Assembly (NCBI GenBank): GCA_019775845.1
Contig: JADQAV010000018.1
Span: forward strand, 689,044 to 753,043
Source: Myrmaecium sp. VS I D KN 1
Taxonomy: Eukaryota > Ascomycota > Dothideomycetes > Valsariales > Valsariaceae
DNA: 64,000 nt
Reading direction: 5' to 3'
The translations under genes were made by a program, and so were the position numbers. This document shows positions 1-10,109 of this stretch, piece after piece. The notes under the pieces were generated by a model. That model searched no databases. It had not been told where the DNA came from and worked only from the letters and a program-made list of their open reading frames with translations. Position 1 is the first letter of the stretch, and each line of letters begins with the position of its first letter.

Positions 1-404
1 ATTGCGGCCTGCTCATCTGCAGTGCTGGAAAAATAAGGTAGAAACAACTTGGATATACCGAAAGTTGGTCTCTTCACCCCGGACGATGGCGTCTTCCATC
101 CAGGCTGATTCGGGCGGTTGCAGCAGGGGTGCAGCGGCATGGCGGCAGGGGGCGGCAGGGCGGCAGGGCGGGCAGGGGAGCCAAGGCCGCACATTTCCGG
201 GCACTTGCAGCTCCCGAAGTCTCCGCTGCCGCCGTGCTGACTCGCCCCGACTTCGGCTCTGAGTCACCCCGCATTTTTACTTACAACCAGCAGCCGCTGG
301 TTTGCCCCTCGTCCTCGCCATCGAATTTTTATTTCAACCCCTGCGTCACCGCTCCCTCCCGAGCCCTTCTCCGATACCCATTCCCCTCCCAGACCGCCGC
401 CAAC
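1..404 (+). promoter_or_regulatory. LEU4 upstream region with two Gcn4/CpcA-type sites
   Basis: The upstream region of LEU4 holds a perfect TGAGTCA at 260-266 and a one-mismatch TGACTCG at 238-244. Both fit the binding site of the bZIP activator Gcn4 (CpcA/CPC1 in moulds), which raises amino-acid biosynthesis genes during starvation. The ATG follows about 140 bp after the perfect site. An ATG at 139 opens a 33-codon frame that closes at the TGACTCG site; it probably lies upstream of transcription start, so I do not call it a uORF. No other gene is seen here. Confidence 0.55.
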
Positions 405-2497
405 ATGCCAATGTTAAAGGATCCCTCGACGAAATACAAGAAGTTCACGCCTGTGAACCTCCCGGACCGACAATGGCCCAACAAGACCCTCGACAAGCCG
501 CCGCGGTGGTTGTCGACAGATCTTCGGGATGGCAACCAGAGTCTGCCCGATCCTATGGTACAGTCCCGGACACGTCAGCCCTGGAGGAGGATCTGACGGA
601 CAGGCAACGGCTGACGATCACACGCAACAGGACGGTGACCAAAAATGGCGGTACTTCCAGATGCTCGTCAAGCTGGGCTACAAAGAAATCGAGATCTCCT
701 TCCCCTCCGCATCGCAGACCGACTTCGACTTCACCCGGAGAATCGTGGAGACGCCGGGGGTGGTGCCGGATGATGTCTGGCTCCAGGTCCTGTCTCCGTG
801 CCGCAAGGAGCTCATCGCGAGGACGGTCGAGTCCCTGAGAGGCGCGAAGAAGGCGATCCTCCATCTGTACCTGGCGACCAGCCCCTGCTTCCAGCAGATC
901 GTCTTCAACATGGACAACGAGCAGACGAAGGCTCTTGCGGTGGAGTGCACAAAGTACGCCAGGTCTTTGACCAAGGACGACCCTAGCCATGCGGGCACCG
1001 AGTGGGCATACGAGTTCTCCCCGGAGACCTTCTCTGACTCGAACGGCGACTTCGTCCTGGAAGTTTGTGAGGCCGTGAAGGCTGCTTGGGAGCCTAGCGA
1101 GGAGAACCCCATCATCTTCAACCTACCCGCCACAGTCGAGATGTCGACGCCGAATGTTTATGCTGATCAGGTGAGCGCGATCCTAAGTGCTTCCGGAACC
1201 CCGTCACTCACATGATGACTAGATCGAGTACTTCTGCCGCAACATCTCGGAGCGCGAGAAGATCGCTGTCTCTTTACATCCCCACAATGACAGAGGCTGC
1301 GCCGTGGCTGCAGCCGAGTTGGCACAGATGGCTGGCGCTGACCGAGTCGAAGGCACTCTCTTCGGCAACGGCGAGCGTACTGGCAATGTCGACCTGGTCA
1401 CTCTTGCGCTGAATTTGTACACTCAGGGCGTCAACCCCAACGTTGACTTCTCCGACATCAAGTCCGTGATTGACGTGGTCGAGAAGAGCAACAAGATCCC
1501 CGTCCATCCCCGCGCGCCGTACGGAGGCCAGCTGGTCGTCTGCGCCTTCAGCGGTTCCCATCAAGACGCTATCAAGAAGGGCTTCAACCTCAGGAAACAA
1601 CAAAACGCAAAGAACGAGGACCCCTGGGTCATCCCCTACCTTCCCCTCGACCCGCAGGACATCGGCCGTACCTACGAAGCCATCATCCGTGTCAACTCTC
1701 AAAGTGGCAAGGGCGGTGTCGCCTGGATCATCCAGCGACAGCTGGAGCTCGACCTGCCCCGCGGTCTGCAGATCGCTTTCTCCAAGATCGTGCAGAAGCG
1801 GACCGACGCCCTTGGGCGCGAGCTCCTGCCCAACGAGATCACTCAGCTATTCGAGGAAGCTTACCACCTGAAGCGCAACCCGCGATTCCAGCTCATCGAC
1901 TACGACATCACCGCCGACCGGTCCGTGTCCCCCGCCGCGCCGGAGCCCGGCAAGACGCAGAGCAGCAAGAACCTCAAGCGTGTCTTCACCGGCGTCATCG
2001 AGATCGACGGCAAGGAGCACAAGATCACCGGCATCGGCAACGGTGCCATCTCGTCCCTCGCCAACGCCCTCAAGTCTCTGGGCATCGACCTGGACGTCGC
2101 GGACTACAAGGAGCACGCCATCGGCGAAGGTCGTGAGGTTAAGGCCGCCACGTTCATCGAGTGCACCTCGCCCAGCTCGCCCCAGCGCGTGTGGGGCGTG
2201 GGTATCCACGAGGATGTTGTCCAGGCCTCTCTCATCGCTTTGCTCTCGGCAGCTTCATCGGTGAGTTTCTGAGGTGTCCCATTCCTAGATTCCCAACCAT
2301 ACTAACCATGCCTCACTCAGTTCCTCTCCACCCGCCCCAGCACACCGATCCCCTTCCGTCCCAAGGTTGACGAGAGCAAGACCATCCCCGCGCCCGACCT
2401 GTCCGAGCTGAAGACCAACGGCGCGCCCGCGAGCGGCCCGGACGCTCAGAGCCATGTCGTGGCTCATCTGGAGGAGCAAGTGAACGGCACGAAGTGA
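405..2497 (+). CDS. LEU4: 2-isopropylmalate synthase (alpha-IPM synthase)
   Basis: This enzyme condenses acetyl-CoA with 2-oxoisovalerate in the first committed step of leucine synthesis. Four exons (405-557, 631-1170, 1223-2260, 2321-2497) join in frame into about 635 residues. The first exon ends in the HMGL-like TIM-barrel motif [12 protein letters not shown], whose Asp and Arg lie at the active site. HPHNDRGCA in exon 3 supplies the metal-binding His pair, and GNGERTGN follows. The C-terminal third ([26 protein letters not shown]) is the LeuA regulatory domain that senses leucine in this family. The introns are 73, 52 and 60 nt; the third has an ACTAAC branch site. The start is the first ATG giving the fungal N-terminus [14 protein letters not shown]. 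Two Gcn4-type sites upstream suggest control by general amino-acid starvation. Confidence 0.96.
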
Positions 2498-3671
2498 TTG
2501 TTGCCGTCTGTCCGGTCATGAGTTTACGTCGTCTTTGTTGGAAAGAAACATTGGGTAACACATCTTTGATTCTCTTTCTCCCTTCATCAAACTGCATGGG
2601 AGAAAACCATGGGACGAGAGTGTCTGCATTTCGGAGCACAACAAAAAAACATATGGTACGAATGGGGAAGAGACGAAGAAAAAACATCATGTCGTTGCTT
2701 TTGTTTGGGCAATGAATAACATCATCATCACGGCGGCGTTTTTTGTTTTTGGATTTCGAAGGGCAGAGAGGGCTACATCTGTGTGGAATTGGCTTGCCTC
2801 TCTTTTTTCTTCCTTTGTCGCGATGGATGAAATCATCTCGGATCTTTTGCGTTTTTTGGTTGATGGATATGAAATGAATGGGAATGAAAAAGATATCGCA
2901 GGATCAGACCAGGACTTTATCATCTTGGTTTGTGATCTTCTCGTGATTTTCTATCCTGACTCCCCCATCCCTCTTGCCCTCCCACGCGAAAACCCCACGC
3001 TCGCTCGCACTACTCAAGGAAAGTGGGACGTCCGCAAGAAAGAGCAATATCGATCGCTCGGGACCTTTATGCGTCATGTCACGAGTACAGCCTATTCAGT
3101 TAATGTTGCTAGGTAGGCATTAAACCAAGGACTGCTCCGATATACTTTGAGAAGAAGAGGAAGGCGATCCGGACTCTCGGGGACATCAATCTATCCCATC
3201 CTAAAGTGTCCCGTCACTTCAACCACATCTTCCTACTCCCGCCTTCTTTTCTTGTGAGAAACATACGTTGGATGTTTTACATTTTTTTATCGGGGTTTTC
3301 GAAATTTTTGAAAGAGTAAAAGAAGAAAAAATAAAAGAATTATCATATTTTTTTTGGCGTCGTGAAATCGTCATCGTCATGTCAGGATTCCCGCTGTGGA
3401 TTGTGGGAAGAGAGGAAAAGAAGAAACGAGAATGAGGGAAAAAATAATGATAACGAAAGTCCTTTTTCGAATCTCTCCGCAGCACCATCGCTAAAAAAAA
3501 CAATCCATGACTTGTGCCGTCCTGTCTCTGCACGCTCGATAGCGACAGGAATGGCGGTTCAATATGTGTGACACCAAAAACCGCTTCGAACCATCATACC
3601 CCATACTGTACAACCCTCCCACCACACCCCCCCGCATCGCACATCCCACAGTCGGCTTCAGCAAACAAAAG
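2498..3671. other. Intergenic, convergent 3' ends
   Basis: About 1.2 kb separates the ends of LEU4 and the oxysterol-binding protein gene, which converge here. It contains A/T-rich runs, for example near 3280-3355, and no open frame with an ATG start and coding character. It is probably 3' UTR and spacer; I see no RNA gene. Confidence 0.5.
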
Positions 3672-6600
3672 CTAAAAGATATCCTCCAAGCCCTCCCACG
3701 TGCCCTGCTCATTCGCGACCCGCTCCCGCATGGTCCAGTACTCGCGGTTAAAATCCCAATACTCCGCGCCCGTCACCTCGTCCACCTTCTTGGTGAACCA
3801 GCGGGGCACGAAGACCTCGCCCTTGGCCTCGCGCTCCCGCCGCTTCGCCCGCTGCTTCTCCTCCACCCGGTTCTTCTCCGTCGCCGCCCGGTCGTACTCC
3901 CCGTCCTCCATGGCCCGCTGGTCGGGCCGCCAGCGCGTGTCGGTCGGCGCGAGGATCGGCTTCAGCCGCTCGGGCAGATCGTTCAGGGTGACGCCGAAGG
4001 GGGTGAGGTTGAAGGGGATGCCGGAGGGGCGCGGGTTCGCTTGCCAGACCAGGAATGCCTGGGATGAGCCGGCACCGGCGTGCTGAGGGCTGTTGGCGTC
4101 AAGAGTCGCATCTTCGTAGCCCGGGGTGAGACGTGCGTAGATCTTGTCGTTCCACCGCCCGCCAATGCTCCAGCGCACGTGGCCATTCTTATCCATCACC
4201 TTGCCGGTGACATGGTAAGCGCTGCTGGCTTTCCAGCCGCGGGGCTTGAAATCAAGGTGGCAAACGTCGCCGGTCTTCCAATTCTTGATCTCCATCGGAC
4301 CGTAGTTGTCCACGGTGGGGTTGCCGGTGATGATGCCGACCACAGATGCTGACACCTTCTTCCAAGTATAAAGCTCGCTCTCAGTGCCGCCAAGGCAGGT
4401 AGGACGCAGACGAAGGAACCACGTCCCGAGATGGTTGATGTCAAAGGACTTGCCGTAGAATTTGGACCTCACCGCTGACTCGCCCTATAGAAGCGTTAGT
4501 GTGCCGGTCAGCGGATGGTACGAGGAGAGAAACATACCCAGTAATCCCACTTGGGGGCTTCGGCATACGCAGCACCAATAGGCGGGTGGTGGCTGACTTG
4601 TTCGATGAAGAAGCGGTAACCCTTGTCCGGTCGCGCGTACTCGTACGTCTCGCCGAGTAGAGGGTTGAACGGCTTGGCGATACGGCCAATGGTCGATGCG
4701 TATTCACTTGCAGCAAATGCGGCGACGTATACCATGCGTTCGGTTGAGTCGGCCCTGTCAGCGGCAGAATCCAGCAGGTCCGTGTATTCCATATCTTCGG
4801 CAATACGCTGCAGAAGCGATGTAGGTTCATTGAAGGAGACGGGCAGTGTCATCTTGGTCATGTCTTTGCCGATCATGGATTTCAACACGCCCTGTCGAAA
4901 GGTTAGTACAAATACGTATGTGTGAGTCGGATGTTGCGTTATGAACGTACCCATAGCGATATCTTGGGCCGATCGTCTGCAGCCAATTTCAATCGCTGTC
5001 TCGGTCCGTCCTCGTACCCTCTGAAAGCAGGCTCAAGTTCATGCAGCCGTTTCTTGTAGACATCCGTTTCCTCCTCTAATTCTTCGGGCTTTAGCGGAGG
5101 GCTAGAAACTGGCATCTCAACCACTTGGACCTCTCCAGCTCCGACTGCGTCGAAGAACTCCTCGTCGTCGGAATCCGATTCACTTAAGCTTGTATAGTCG
5201 GTGAGGATTGACTTCTTCCTCTTTATAGCCGCAGCAGCAGCATCGTCCTCCGCCTTAAGCTCCTCCGTTTCTTTGGCCAGATCTTCAGAAACCGGGCCGC
5301 GGCTGGCGGCTCGGCTTGCCGGTCTCGACGTTTGACCCTCAAGAGCGTCACGCAATGCTCGCTTGGTGCGCTTCCTCTTCTCTTCCGACTCGCCAATCTT
5401 TGCCTCCAATTCTTCCTGTTCCCGCGCAACCTTAGCCATGCTTTCCTCCCACATGCGGCGGATGTTTGCTTCTCTCTCCAAGCGATACTGCCAGTAAGCG
5501 TCGCGATCACGAGAGATCCGAAGCAAATCGCCAACCAGACCACGGAGGTTGCCGACAGCGCCCTCATAAGCGGTCAGAACCTCGGCAATGTTTGCGTCGC
5601 CAATCGGCAAAGTCGGGTTTGCAGCCTTCTGGGAATTTAATCCAGCAGCAACGTCGGAAAGGATGTCTAGTTGCAGCTTGACGGACTGCGCAGCAATGTT
5701 GAAGGCGTCCTTGGCCTGAGGCTTCACCTCGCGGCTGCTTGCATCATCACCGTACTCATCGTCATCGTCGACGTCGCCCTCGATAGTCGTTGTGCCTACG
5801 CGAGAAACCATCTTCCCCATCTCAGCGCCAGCAATGCTGGGATCGTATGCGCTAGCACCAAATTCGTCGTCGTCAGCAGTACTTGCGCCCTGTATGCTTG
5901 TACTGAGGCGGGAACCGTTGTTAGGGACACTTAAAGATGTGCTTGGTACCAGTCCTCTTCCGCCCATTTTTGAGCTAGAGACACTCGCGGAATCGGCACT
6001 TTGAGGTTGCTGTAACTGCTCAATCTTAGCTTGCTTCAATGCTTCATTCTCCTGCTTCTGGCGTCTCTCCTCCTCCTTCGCTTCATCCTTACACCATTGG
6101 ATGGCATTGTTGAGGGCCCAGTACCACCGCTTTGCTTCAACCTGATGGTTCGCTTTCAGATGGTATTTGACCGACGATTTTCCCTGGATCTCAAAGCGGC
6201 ATTTATCCTGAGGATCCATGTAAAGCTTCGCGATCTTCATGTTAATGGCCCCACGGCAAGCCGAGCCAGCGTCATCTATACAACATCAGCTAGTGCAGCG
6301 CACCAGAACGGAACAACATACCTTGATGCTTATAATAGCTCAGAACACCATCTTCAAGCACAAACCATCGAAGCTTGTAGCCACTGGTATAGTTGGTCCA
6401 CTTCTTCAGATAACCCTTCATCTCGCGACTTTCCTTCGACCCTAGAGCGTGCTCAGACGCTGCAGGCCCACTCTGCGGTGCAGCTCCAGCCAATATGGTC
6501 TTCTCTTGAATTCCACGCTGGGCAGCTGCCGCAGCAGGCGACTTTTTGAGGATGGCCCGAGTCCGATCGTCTTTGGTCACATCTTGCGGCAGCTTTCCCT

Positions 6601-7612
6601 TACGGTCTCTCCGGAAAGGATCGGCGCCATTGAGAAGCAGCATTTGAATGAGCTTGAAGTCGCGTTTTCTGGCGGCTTCATGAAGTAAAGTCCCGCCCGT
6701 CTCCACAGTAGCAGGATCTGTGGCCAACTCGCCTCCATTAACATCGATGGTGCTACGTATCCTTTGGTCTTGTAGAAGTGCCTCCAAGCCTTCGACATCT
6801 CCAGCAGCCACGAGCTCATGTATCTTCCTCACATTCGTATCAATGAAGATCGATCGAGCGAGTTGGAGCTGCTGGAAGATGTCAGGGGTTCTCGCGAGGT
6901 CAAGCGGGGTCTGACCTTGATAATTAGCGATGGAGTCGATGATCCCTGGCTGGTCGAGCAGCATCTTCACGACGGGTGCGCGTCCGAGGGTCGCCGCAAG
7001 GTGTAGTGGCGTATTGCCATCGCGATCCCGGGCATTGACGTCGACGTACCCCTCCGACCCCGAGCCAGCCATAGACAATATGAACTCGATCACGGACAGA
7101 TCTGCACATTGTATTGCGAGGTGAAGGATCGTTGTGCCCTCGAGCTTCGTCGCGGAGCCAGACTGGACAGGAGAGTTCGAGCTAGCAGCAGCCTCGGCCT
7201 GTTCTCTGATCGCTTTGGAGATGGCTGTAGTATCGCCATTGCGCAAGGCTCCAAAAATCTTAAATAGCTTGACCGACTGTTCGATCGAGGCACCCTTTGT
7301 CATCGGTGACGTGGGTGAAGTGACCGATTCCTGTGCCTCGGGTATCACATTATCCACGGTCGCGGCGGTATTAGACATCGTTGTGGACAGGTGCGGCCGG
7401 TGTCGTGAGTTTCGGTGAGAGGAGGCGGTGGAAGCGGAGTGTTGCAAGGCGGGCACAGCAGATGGTAAGCCCGATGACGCCTCGGGCACAGGGGTGGGAG
7501 AGGTCTGGTCGCCTCGCGAGGAGACCTTTTGCAGGAGGCTTTTGACGCTCGACTTCGACCGTTTATGAGTGCTGTGAAAGGTCAATTGACGATCTGATTG
7601 CTCGGAGCGCAT
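3672..7612 (-). CDS. SWH1/OSH2: Oxysterol-binding protein with ankyrin, PH and ORD domains (Osh1/Osh2 class)
   Basis: This is a sterol/phosphoinositide transfer protein of membrane contact sites. Four exons (7612-6322, 6275-4951, 4891-4538, 4484-3672) join to 1260 residues. Ankyrin repeats cover about residues 95-330 ([30 protein letters not shown]). A PH domain follows at about 400-495 ([20 protein letters not shown]) and is cut by the 46-nt first intron. A FFAT-like motif EFFDAVG sits at about 803-809 in an acidic stretch; it would dock ER VAP proteins, though Gly replaces the usual final Glu. The ORD carries the family signature EQVSHHPP at 969-976. The first ATG in frame is at 7612; an upstream GTG is not a likely start. 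Coiled-coil charged segments lie between the PH domain and the FFAT motif. The family class is certain; orthology to Osh1 versus Osh2 is not. Confidence 0.95.
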
Positions 7613-8487
7613 GCACCAAGACCGACTCAGGAGTCTTGGGCGGCTCACACGCACCTCTCCATGGCCATGAAACTGCGAGGCGCGAGACTAGCCCGGGCGG
7701 ATCTGACAGGCGCCTTCCCTCGCTTTGGGAATTGATGATCCGTCGCGCTGATGCGACAAAGGGCAAGAAACAGGAGAAAGTAGAGAAACGGCGCTGTCTC
7801 GCGGAGATGCAAGGCAGGTCAATTACAAAGTTAATAAGTAAGAGAACGCAAAAGAAGCAGATCGCGAGACAAGGAGACCGAAGGAGACCAAGGGCCCTGC
7901 AGAGTGATTTAATGGGCAGCGCATGGGATTGATGGGAGGGGCGAGGGGGGCACAGGGGGTTTGCCTGGGTGGACCATGGGCCATCACCTGGGCGGCGGCG
8001 TCGACTATACGCCAACGGGGCAAGCGGAGCGCAGATGTGACATGCCGGAGCGTGTTACGGGTGGTAACGTTGGCACTGTTGGCTTAGGGACCCGGCAACG
8101 GCGCTCCGTCATTCGTGGCAAGTCGTTCACCCGAGTATCTTTCGGAAAATAACGCAACTTTTCCGCCAAAGAAGCTTTTCGGGAGCCTCTCGGGTGAAGG
8201 TCGACGATCTGATCCTGAGTCGGCGGAAATCGAAATTTGGATGCGTGGAGAACGGGGATGGTCCATCTGCTGCATCGGCATGCCGCGCGCACGAACCGGC
8301 CCCCAGGCACGCGGGCATCTGTGCGTAGGTAGAAAAATCTTCGAAATGTCCCGTACGTGACGAACAATTGATAGCTCCGTGGAGAGATCTGGCCGTGTCT
8401 ACACATTAACCTATCCTGCTGTCTATACATAAAATAACGTGATCATCTACCTGACAACAGTGCTCAATGTTCCCCGGCTTCAATGCC
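7613..8487. other. Intergenic, oxysterol-protein promoter and ATP12 3' flank
   Basis: This 0.87-kb gap lies between the start of the oxysterol-binding protein gene and the end of ATP12, both on the minus strand. Open frames here lack ATG starts or family resemblance. It should hold the promoter and 5' UTR of the sterol gene; no specific site is called. Confidence 0.45.
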
Positions 8488-9642
8488 CTAGTGTCCGGAG
8501 ACGAGGAGAATCACACTACCCAGTTGCCGCTTGAGATCCTCCTTCTCTACGTCATGGGTGTCCTCAACTTCTCCCCACATATCTGTCTGCCATCTGACCT
8601 CCGCACTTGCCGCTTCTGCGGCTTCCTCGATACCGAATCTCTTTCCAGAACCGCTGTCTCGGAGGTGTGCGAATTCTTGACTCCATTCGGCCAGCAATCG
8701 TACACCAACGAGCAAGCTCTTGCTTCCCAACACAGCCCTTTCAAGACCAGCAAGCTCAAAGGCAGGAAGTCCCGTGAGCCAGCCACGGATAACCTGTTTG
8801 GTGCCCTCCGGCTGCGGCGTAGGCAAAATGCTTTCCTCACCCAAGATAGGCACAATCTCAACACCAGGCCACACTTTCGCTGTGAGATATGCAAGAATAG
8901 GCTTTGCCAATTCGATCTGGGTCTCACGTAAGGTACGACCCTTGGCATCTCTCAATTCATCATGAATGGTTTTCTCTGGGGCCCAGCAGAGTAATGTATC
9001 AGTGTCGAGGTAGTTCATCAGCATTTTGATGATTGAATCTCGCGTTGCAGATTGACCTTGCGCATCGGCATTTCGAATGTCAAGTGCTCGCGCGGCAAGT
9101 GACGTGAGGGGAATATTATATTGCTTAAGGGCCTGTTGTGCGCTAACGAGGAGATCCCATTCGAGCGCGATCCCCGTAGCCAGGTGGTGCTTCGTATGCG
9201 GCAATGTGAGAATTTCTTTGTCGGGAGTTCGGACGGGCCTCTGGTCTAGGAAGATTTGAAGTCCATCTTTTGTCATAATTAGTGTGCAGTTCATATCATG
9301 ACTTATATGAGTCCCCTTACCGGGTGTTTCCTTTACCGAAACTTCTTGCCAAAAACGCTTCTTGAGCGCCAACGACGGATTGCTGGCAGATGCCTTCAAT
9401 TCCCGCCCCTTCTGCAGTATCTCCATCTGCTTCTTCTTCCTAGCCACTCTCTCATGTGCCTCGGAGAGCTTAGGAACAGGGGGTTCCGGGGGCGGTCCCG
9501 GAGTCGTGGGGTGCGGCACAGGCGTTGCTGTCTTGGGCGCGGATGTGTGGAGACATTGATACAATGGAGTGTATACCCTTCGCCTCGAGACATGGCGAAG
9601 AGATTGAGCGGCCGCAGTCTGCAGCGGCCTGAGAGTCTCCAT
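8488..9642 (-). CDS. ATP12: Mitochondrial F1-ATPase assembly chaperone Atp12
   Basis: Atp12 binds free F1 alpha subunits in the mitochondrial matrix and hands them to the assembling ATP synthase. Two exons (9642-9321 and 9266-8488) give 366 residues, close to family length. The N-terminus is rich in Arg, Ser and Ala and lacks acids (METLRPLQTAAAQSLRHVSRRR), as expected of a mitochondrial presequence. The family core follows: RFWQEVSVKETPDGLQIFLDQRPVRTP, then LTLPHTKHHLATGIALEWD and later MNYLDTDTLLCWAP. The 54-nt intron (9267-9320) is a multiple of three and has no stop, so an unspliced reading looks open; removing it restores ETP-DGLQ, the family spacing. The gene diverges from the Zn2Cys6 gene across 467 bp. 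Confidence 0.94.
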   Translation of the reverse strand: METLRPLQTAAAQSLRHVSRRRVYTPLYQCLHTSAPKTATPVPHPTTPGPPPEPPVPKLSEAHERVARKKKQMEILQKGRELKASASNPSLALKKRFWQEVSVKETPGKGTHISHDMNCTLIMTKDGLQIFLDQRPVRTPDKEILTLPHTKHHLATGIALEWDLLVSAQQALKQYNIPLTSLAARALDIRNADAQGQSATRDSIIKMLMNYLDTDTLLCWAPEKTIHDELRDAKGRTLRETQIELAKPILAYLTAKVWPGVEIVPILGEESILPTPQPEGTKQVIRGWLTGLPAFELAGLERAVLGSKSLLVGVRLLAEWSQEFAHLRDSGSGKRFGIEEAAEAASAEVRWQTDMWGEVEDTHDVEKEDLKRQLGSVILLVSGH

Positions 9643-10109
9643 GGTGTTGTGGCTGTACGATTGGATCTGTAGGCAGATCAGCTCCGTTGGAATCTCCGAG
9701 GGAGTGAAAGCAGAGGGGGCTAGCTGCAAACCCCGGATTTCTTGGCGGCGGAACATGGAGAACCTGGAACCTGCACGAACTCATACCCGCACCGCACTAA
9801 ATACGGAGATAAACACCCCTACTATTTGGCAATGTGATGTAGAAAGTCTCTTCTGGAGAAAGTGGACCAAGCCTGATACAAGGTTATACTTGCTGCTTCT
9901 CCAGTAAGGCCACCAGCAATTGTAGAGGCGGCGTACTCTCGTCCGCTTCAGCTGAACTGATCTCGGAGGGGAAGCTTTGCTACCACGCACCGGCCGATTG
10001 AACCAGCGCTACTCTCAGAACTAAACAGGCCACTGCGACACTCAACTGTCTATCATTACCAAAGCCGATGCAGCGTTGTTGAGGGCTCCATACCCGCAGG
10101 AGCACTCCT
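9643..10109. promoter_or_regulatory. Divergent promoter, ATP12 / Zn2Cys6 factor
   Basis: This 467-bp spacer must carry both promoters because the two genes start away from each other. I see no strong named element and no gene in it. Confidence 0.4.

Noticed and set aside
139-240. 33-codon uORF before LEU4
   Set aside because: It ends at the TGACTCG site and lies upstream of the Gcn4-type elements, so it is probably not transcribed with LEU4.
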